A stretch of DNA of 64,000 nucleotides from Joyebacterum sp964521425 (GTDB lineage: Bacteria; Joyebacterota; Joyebacteria; Joyebacterales; Joyebacteraceae), in NCBI GenBank assembly GCA_964521425.1, contig CAZFRO010000013.1:1-64000 (forward strand), written 5' to 3'. Numbering within the stretch: the first letter of the stretch is position 1; the number at the start of each line of letters is the position of its first letter. The translations under genes were made by a program, and so were the position numbers. Under the pieces are notes generated by a model. It made no database searches, was not told where the DNA came from, and worked only from the letters and a program-made list of their open reading frames with translations. Shown here piece after piece: positions 60,133 to 64,000 of the stretch.

Positions 60133-61947
60133 ATGAGGAGACTGACCGCAGCGGCTTTGCTGTTCGTGGTTGTCGCTCTTCTGGCCGGCTGCGCAGGACC
60201 CGGCGAGAAGCCCGTGGTCACGCTGACCGACCAGAACGGCGTCATTGAGAATCGTGTGATAACGGTTGCCTATGTGAATGAGCGCATGGAGCACATGCCG
60301 CCCATGCTCCTGCCGGGAATCGGCGGGGATGAGGGCAAGCTCGCGTTTCTCGATGAGATCATCAGGAAGGAACTCCTGGTCATCGGCGGTTACAGAATCG
60401 GCATTGATCAGGATCCACGGCTCCAGGATGCACTCGATCACTTCAGGGGCACGAAGACCGAGGACATGCTTCGCCAGGAACTCATTGTAGAGCCAAGTCA
60501 GGTCACGCCGGACGAGGTCCAGGAGTACTATGAGACACGCGACGTGCTCCTCCAGATGCGCGAGATAATCCTGAAAGATGAGGCTGTTGCTCAGGAGGCC
60601 TACCGCCGGGTCACAGAGGGCGGAGAGGATTTTGCCGAAGTCGCCAAGGAGCTGTCCGTGGCGAACACCTCTGTGGATGGTGGGCGGAGAAGCAAGATAG
60701 ACACATGGCAGGATCTCCATCCGCTGGTCCGGGTGGGCGTTCGCTACCTTGAGAAGGATGAGATCTGCGAGCCGATCGAGGTGAGCGACACCTACCACAT
60801 ATACCTTGTGCTGTCCCGCAAGACGCCCGCGGACCGCGAGCCTCTCGTGGACAAGCACCTCGCCGGGGTCACCATGGAGGCCAGGTCCTTCAAACGCGAC
60901 CTGACTCAGTTCTATGTCATAGGGGCCTGGTTGGACGAAGCCGATATCACTTACAACGATGAGGCTGTTGATCTAGCCGGCACCAGGATCGATGAGAAGG
61001 TCTTCGAGCTCATTCCCCCGAGTGAAGAGCGCCTTGATAGTGCAGCATCCATCGCGCGCGCACAGACGCAGATCGTCCCCGATTTCACCGAGGAAGAGGG
61101 GCAGATGGAATTCACGCGCTTCAGGGTCGGTGGGCAGGAGCACATCTGGACACTCGGGGACTACGCGAGAATCCTGAGCGAATCGCCCGGCATGGAGACG
61201 CCGAAGAGCGGTAGCCGGCTCTACGTCACGGACTCGGTCACCAAGCGCGTGTTCGATATGATCAAGGATTACGAGAAAGAGAAGCGAGGCTATCTCACAA
61301 GTCGTGAGATGCAGGACTACCTGGCGGAGCGATTCGAAGAGGGGATCGTGGACCTCACCTATGAAGCAGAGGTTCTCCAGAAGACGGAAGCGCCAAGCGG
61401 GCAGGAAGTCAGAGAGTACTTCCGATCGCACCGAGAGGATTTCGTGAGACCGCCGCGGGCCGATGTCCAGCAGATAATCGTCGGGACAGAGGCGGAGGCA
61501 AACCTCATCCTCCAGCGCATCAGAGAGGGAGAGGCTGATTTCGCGGAGATGGTTCAGAAGCACTCGATCGACGACTGGAGCAAGACAAAGGACGGCGTCA
61601 TCACCGACATCGTCCAGGGAGAGGGAAGACTCGCTTACATTCAGGAGCCGTCATTCTCCGTCGACATCGGGCGGATAAGTGAGCCGGTTCGCGCACCTGG
61701 CGGCTATGCGTTGGTGAAGGTGCTGGCACGCTATCCCGAGGTGCAGCTCGATTTCAGTGAAGTCGGTGAAACCGTCATGTCGACGCTCATCGGCCAAAGG
61801 AGAGAGGATGCCTTGACGGCCTTCCTCGACGATATCCGGGCAACTGTCGACATGGAAATCCACGAGGGCAACCTCCAGTACGTGAGCGATCCACTGGACG
61901 TGTACGAGGAGAAGGACAGCCAGCGGGTTACGACGATCAGCGGCTAG
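60133..61947 (+). CDS. Lipoprotein with two parvulin (PpiC) domains
   Basis: 604 residues with lipobox LLAGC (Cys about 20). A SurA_N-like helical region (45-140) precedes a first parvulin domain (about 140-240, LLQMREIILKDEAVAQEAYR) that lacks several active-site residues. A long helical segment and a second parvulin domain (about 445-545, PRADVQQIIVGTEAEANLIL, GYALVKVLA) follow. It is a periplasmic folding factor anchored to a membrane. ATG 60133 follows AGGAGCAGGACG. First of three parvulin genes in a row. Confidence 0.88.
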   Translation: MRRLTAAALLFVVVALLAGCAGPGEKPVVTLTDQNGVIENRVITVAYVNERMEHMPPMLLPGIGGDEGKLAFLDEIIRKELLVIGGYRIGIDQDPRLQDALDHFRGTKTEDMLRQELIVEPSQVTPDEVQEYYETRDVLLQMREIILKDEAVAQEAYRRVTEGGEDFAEVAKELSVANTSVDGGRRSKIDTWQDLHPLVRVGVRYLEKDEICEPIEVSDTYHIYLVLSRKTPADREPLVDKHLAGVTMEARSFKRDLTQFYVIGAWLDEADITYNDEAVDLAGTRIDEKVFELIPPSEERLDSAASIARAQTQIVPDFTEEEGQMEFTRFRVGGQEHIWTLGDYARILSESPGMETPKSGSRLYVTDSVTKRVFDMIKDYEKEKRGYLTSREMQDYLAERFEEGIVDLTYEAEVLQKTEAPSGQEVREYFRSHREDFVRPPRADVQQIIVGTEAEANLILQRIREGEADFAEMVQKHSIDDWSKTKDGVITDIVQGEGRLAYIQEPSFSVDIGRISEPVRAPGGYALVKVLARYPEVQLDFSEVGETVMSTLIGQRREDALTAFLDDIRATVDMEIHEGNLQYVSDPLDVYEEKDSQRVTTISG

Positions 61948-61955
61948 CCATCGGT

Positions 61956-62012
61956 GAACGCCCATGATATGCATCGGAACGTCCACGGGCAATCAGTAGT
62001 CCGTGGGCGTTC
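61956..62012 (+). promoter_or_regulatory. Competing hairpins before the second parvulin gene
   Basis: GAACGCCCA (61956-61964) can pair with TGGGCGTTC (62004-62012), while CCACGG (61983-61988) can pair with CCGTGG (62001-62006). Both use the same TGG, so the pairings compete. No T run follows. Confidence 0.35.
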
Positions 62013-62074
62013 GCGTGAAATGGAGACATCACGGTTCTGTGCACATGCGGAGAGAACGGTAGACGGAGGTGACA

Positions 62075-62986
62075 TTGAAGGGTCTACGATTGGTCTTGGT
62101 GCTGATGCTCCTTCTTGCCGTGCTCGCGGGATGCGGGAAGCAGGATGGGGGGAATGCTGTGGCCCGCGTGGGAGGATCGTCGCTCACGATAGACGAACTC
62201 TACGCGTCGATCCCGGAACAGCACCTCGCGATGATGAGCCTCGAAGATCAAGAGGAGGCCGTTGGGAATTGGGTGAAGACCGAGCTCTTCTACCAGGAGG
62301 GACTTCGGCAGGGTGTGGGGAAAGGTGATGAGATTGAGCGTCGCCTTGGGGAGATCGAGCGCGAGTTCATCGCGGAGGAATATATCAAGCGCCGGATGAG
62401 TGAGGTTCCCGACGTTACGGATGAAGAGGCCGCGGCGTATTTCGGAAAGCATCAGAATGAGTATGCGATTCAGGTTCGTCTCGCTCACATCCTCGTGAGA
62501 AACCGGCCCGAAGCCGAGCGCGCGCACGAGCAGATTCTCGGAGGGACCCCGTTCGAGACTGTTGCCGGGTCGTCCTCGATAGACCAGACCGCATCGATGG
62601 GAGGCGATCTCGGCTACATGCGGCGCGGTGAGATGATTCACGAACTCGAGGAGACAGCCTTCAGTCTGAAGGTGGGCGAGATCAGCGACGTCATAGTAAG
62701 CGGGTATGGCTACCACATTCTGAAGGCACTGGATCGCCACCCCGGTGCGGGACTGCCATCGTTCGAATCGAAGCGCTCGGTCGTCCTGAGCTTTCTCACA
62801 TCGAAACGTCGACGGGAGGCGTTCGACAGCTGGCTTGTCGATATCGAGACTCGCTCGAGTGTGCATGTGGATACGCTGCTCATCCGAGAGGCGGCCACCG
62901 AGAGAATGAGAGGAGCAGGAGATCCGTCGTTCGTAGATCAGGTCAACGAGCAGTCCGGCGACGATGCCGAGGACGGGACTCCCTAG
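62075..62986 (+). CDS. Parvulin-type peptidyl-prolyl isomerase lipoprotein
   Basis: 303 residues. The signal with lipobox is LLAVLAGC. A SurA_N-type helical part (30-125) is followed by one parvulin domain (about 135-225: YAIQVRLAHILVRNRPEAER, ASMGGDLGYMRRGEM, GYGYHILKAL) with the classical GGDLGY and GYHI segments. A C-terminal helix follows. TTG 62075 has GGAGG five bases upstream; GTG 62069 is the alternative. It acts at the periplasmic side in folding of exported or outer-membrane proteins. It is followed by a third, SurA-like gene after 16 bases. Confidence 0.9.
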   Translation: MKGLRLVLVLMLLLAVLAGCGKQDGGNAVARVGGSSLTIDELYASIPEQHLAMMSLEDQEEAVGNWVKTELFYQEGLRQGVGKGDEIERRLGEIEREFIAEEYIKRRMSEVPDVTDEEAAAYFGKHQNEYAIQVRLAHILVRNRPEAERAHEQILGGTPFETVAGSSSIDQTASMGGDLGYMRRGEMIHELEETAFSLKVGEISDVIVSGYGYHILKALDRHPGAGLPSFESKRSVVLSFLTSKRRREAFDSWLVDIETRSSVHVDTLLIREAATERMRGAGDPSFVDQVNEQSGDDAEDGTP

Positions 62987-63002
62987 TGAACTGGAGGAAA
63001 CG

Positions 63003-64000
63003 ATGACGAAATCTCACGTCGGGTCTGCAGTAGTTCTACTCTTGGTCGCGATGTTCCTGTTTGCGCCGCCGGCCGTGTCCCAGGAGCCGACTCGTCGGCT
63101 CGTTGACGGGATAGCTGCAGTCGTCGGGAACGAGATCATTCTAGAGAGCGACGTGGATGAAGAACTCTATCTCTTCAATATGAGAACGGGTGGGGAGGCG
63201 CTTTCCGAGGAGAACCTGCTCGAGTTCAGGAGTGGCATCGTCAACGAGATGATCGACGAGATGCTGCTTGTAGCGATGGCGAGGCGAGACAGCATCGTTC
63301 TCTCTGCTCGACGCCTGGATGAGGAGATGGAGCGACGTGTTGTTGAGCTCAGGCAGAGGCATGGCTCTCAGGAGGAGCTTGACCGGGCCCTTGCCGATCA
63401 GGGAATGACGCTCAGCGATCTCACGGCCCTCTACCGCGACGACATTGAGCGCAGACTTCTGGCGGAGATGGTTGTTCGTCAGGAGGTCCACGGCAGGATC
63501 GACGTAACCTGGCGAGAGGTCGTGGACTACTATGAAGAGCACGGTGCGGAGTTGGGCCAAATGCCGGAGTCGTACCGATTCTCAGGGATCATGGTTACTG
63601 CCAAGGTCAGTGAGAAGGCCAAGCGCGCGGCCATCGAGAGGATGACAGAGGCCAGGGCCCGCCTTGACGCGGGTGAGGCGTTCGCCGACATCGCCCTTGA
63701 ATACTCAGAGGATGCGTCGGCCGCAAACGGCGGGGATCTGGGCTGGTTCGATCGAGGCGTAATGGTTCCGGAGTTTGAGGAGGCGGCATTCGCCCTGGAA
63801 CCGGGTGAGGTAAGCGGGATTGTACCATCCCGATTCGGATTCCACATTATCCGGATGATCGAACGCGACGGCGACCGAGTCCATGCGAGCCACATCCTCC
63901 TGAAGGTGATGCCTGGGCCGGACGACGACGTGCGTGCCGTGGCGAGGGCGGAGAGTCTCAGGCAGATGGTCCTGGACGGAGCCGATTTCGCATCCGTGGC
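63003..64000 (+). CDS. surA: SurA-like periplasmic chaperone/isomerase (3' end outside window)
   Basis: 332 codons are visible before the window ends. The signal peptide is at 1-26 (FLFAPPAVSQ), so it is soluble, unlike its two lipoprotein neighbours. The SurA N-domain (about 30-160) contains DGIAAVVGNEIILESDVDEE and NEMIDEMLLVAMA. The first parvulin domain (about 178-285) has ANGGDLGWFDRG and FGFHIIRMI. A second parvulin domain begins at VHASHILLKVM, where the window cuts it. ATG 63003 follows GGAGG by five bases. It escorts outer-membrane proteins in the known family. Confidence 0.93.
   Translation, partial: MTKSHVGSAVVLLLVAMFLFAPPAVSQEPTRRLVDGIAAVVGNEIILESDVDEELYLFNMRTGGEALSEENLLEFRSGIVNEMIDEMLLVAMARRDSIVLSARRLDEEMERRVVELRQRHGSQEELDRALADQGMTLSDLTALYRDDIERRLLAEMVVRQEVHGRIDVTWREVVDYYEEHGAELGQMPESYRFSGIMVTAKVSEKAKRAAIERMTEARARLDAGEAFADIALEYSEDASAANGGDLGWFDRGVMVPEFEEAAFALEPGEVSGIVPSRFGFHIIRMIERDGDRVHASHILLKVMPGPDDDVRAVARAESLRQMVLDGADFASV

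Overview
The window is a complete replication-origin neighbourhood from a GC-rich, double-membrane bacterium. Evidence for an outer membrane includes OmpA, beta-barrel proteins, SurA-like parvulins, several lipoproteins, and a secreted peptidase with a FlgD-like C-terminal sorting domain. That mix, together with a V-type ATPase and many Ig-like surface proteins, resembles uncultured lineages around the FCB superphylum (Krumholzibacteriota/Eisenbacteria-like). This placement is inference from gene content; no rRNA or phylogeny is available here.

Layout. Bases 1-13.8 kb read leftwards: hflC (cut by the window edge), a cation-diffusion-facilitator/HflK fusion, gyrA, gyrB with a long lysine-rich N-terminal tail, a DUF721/DciA-like gene, recF, dnaN, a GH97 glycosidase and dnaA. 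From 14.5 kb genes read rightwards: rpmH, rnpA, yidD, yidC, jag, mnmE, mnmG, rsmG, parA, parB and a bactofilin. DnaA boxes lie on both sides of dnaA. An unwinding element with DnaA-trio repeats lies on the dnaN side, so the origin looks bipartite. Two parS sites sit at the rsmG/parA boundary. Genes on both arms point away from the origin, as expected for leading-strand coding.

24.6-33.5 kb is one V-type ATPase operon in the order known from Enterococcus (F-I-K-E-C-G-A-B-D). Its rotor subunit carries the full sodium-binding residue set. An array of four hairpins with a shared loop and changing stems separates subunits E and C. It ends at a strong bidirectional terminator. 33.6-34.2 kb is a scar of two different insertion sequences apparently splitting a small beta-barrel gene.

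34.4-52.1 kb is accessory and envelope-rich: a cupin, an OmpA protein with calcium-binding repeats, a REC-GGDEF-REC regulator, then a same-strand group of an outer-membrane-type protein, an ECF sigma factor, a membrane anti-sigma candidate, a seven-repeat Ig-like surface protein and a lipoprotein. The first and third share an extracytoplasmic module, which suggests an envelope signalling unit. On the other strand are an M28 peptidase, a DUF364-like protein, a fold-III PLP decarboxylase with an apparent CTG start, and a lipoprotein.

52.4-64 kb holds a MoxR/DUF58/BatA cluster, mfd, and three successive parvulin-type folding factors, the last one cut by the window end.
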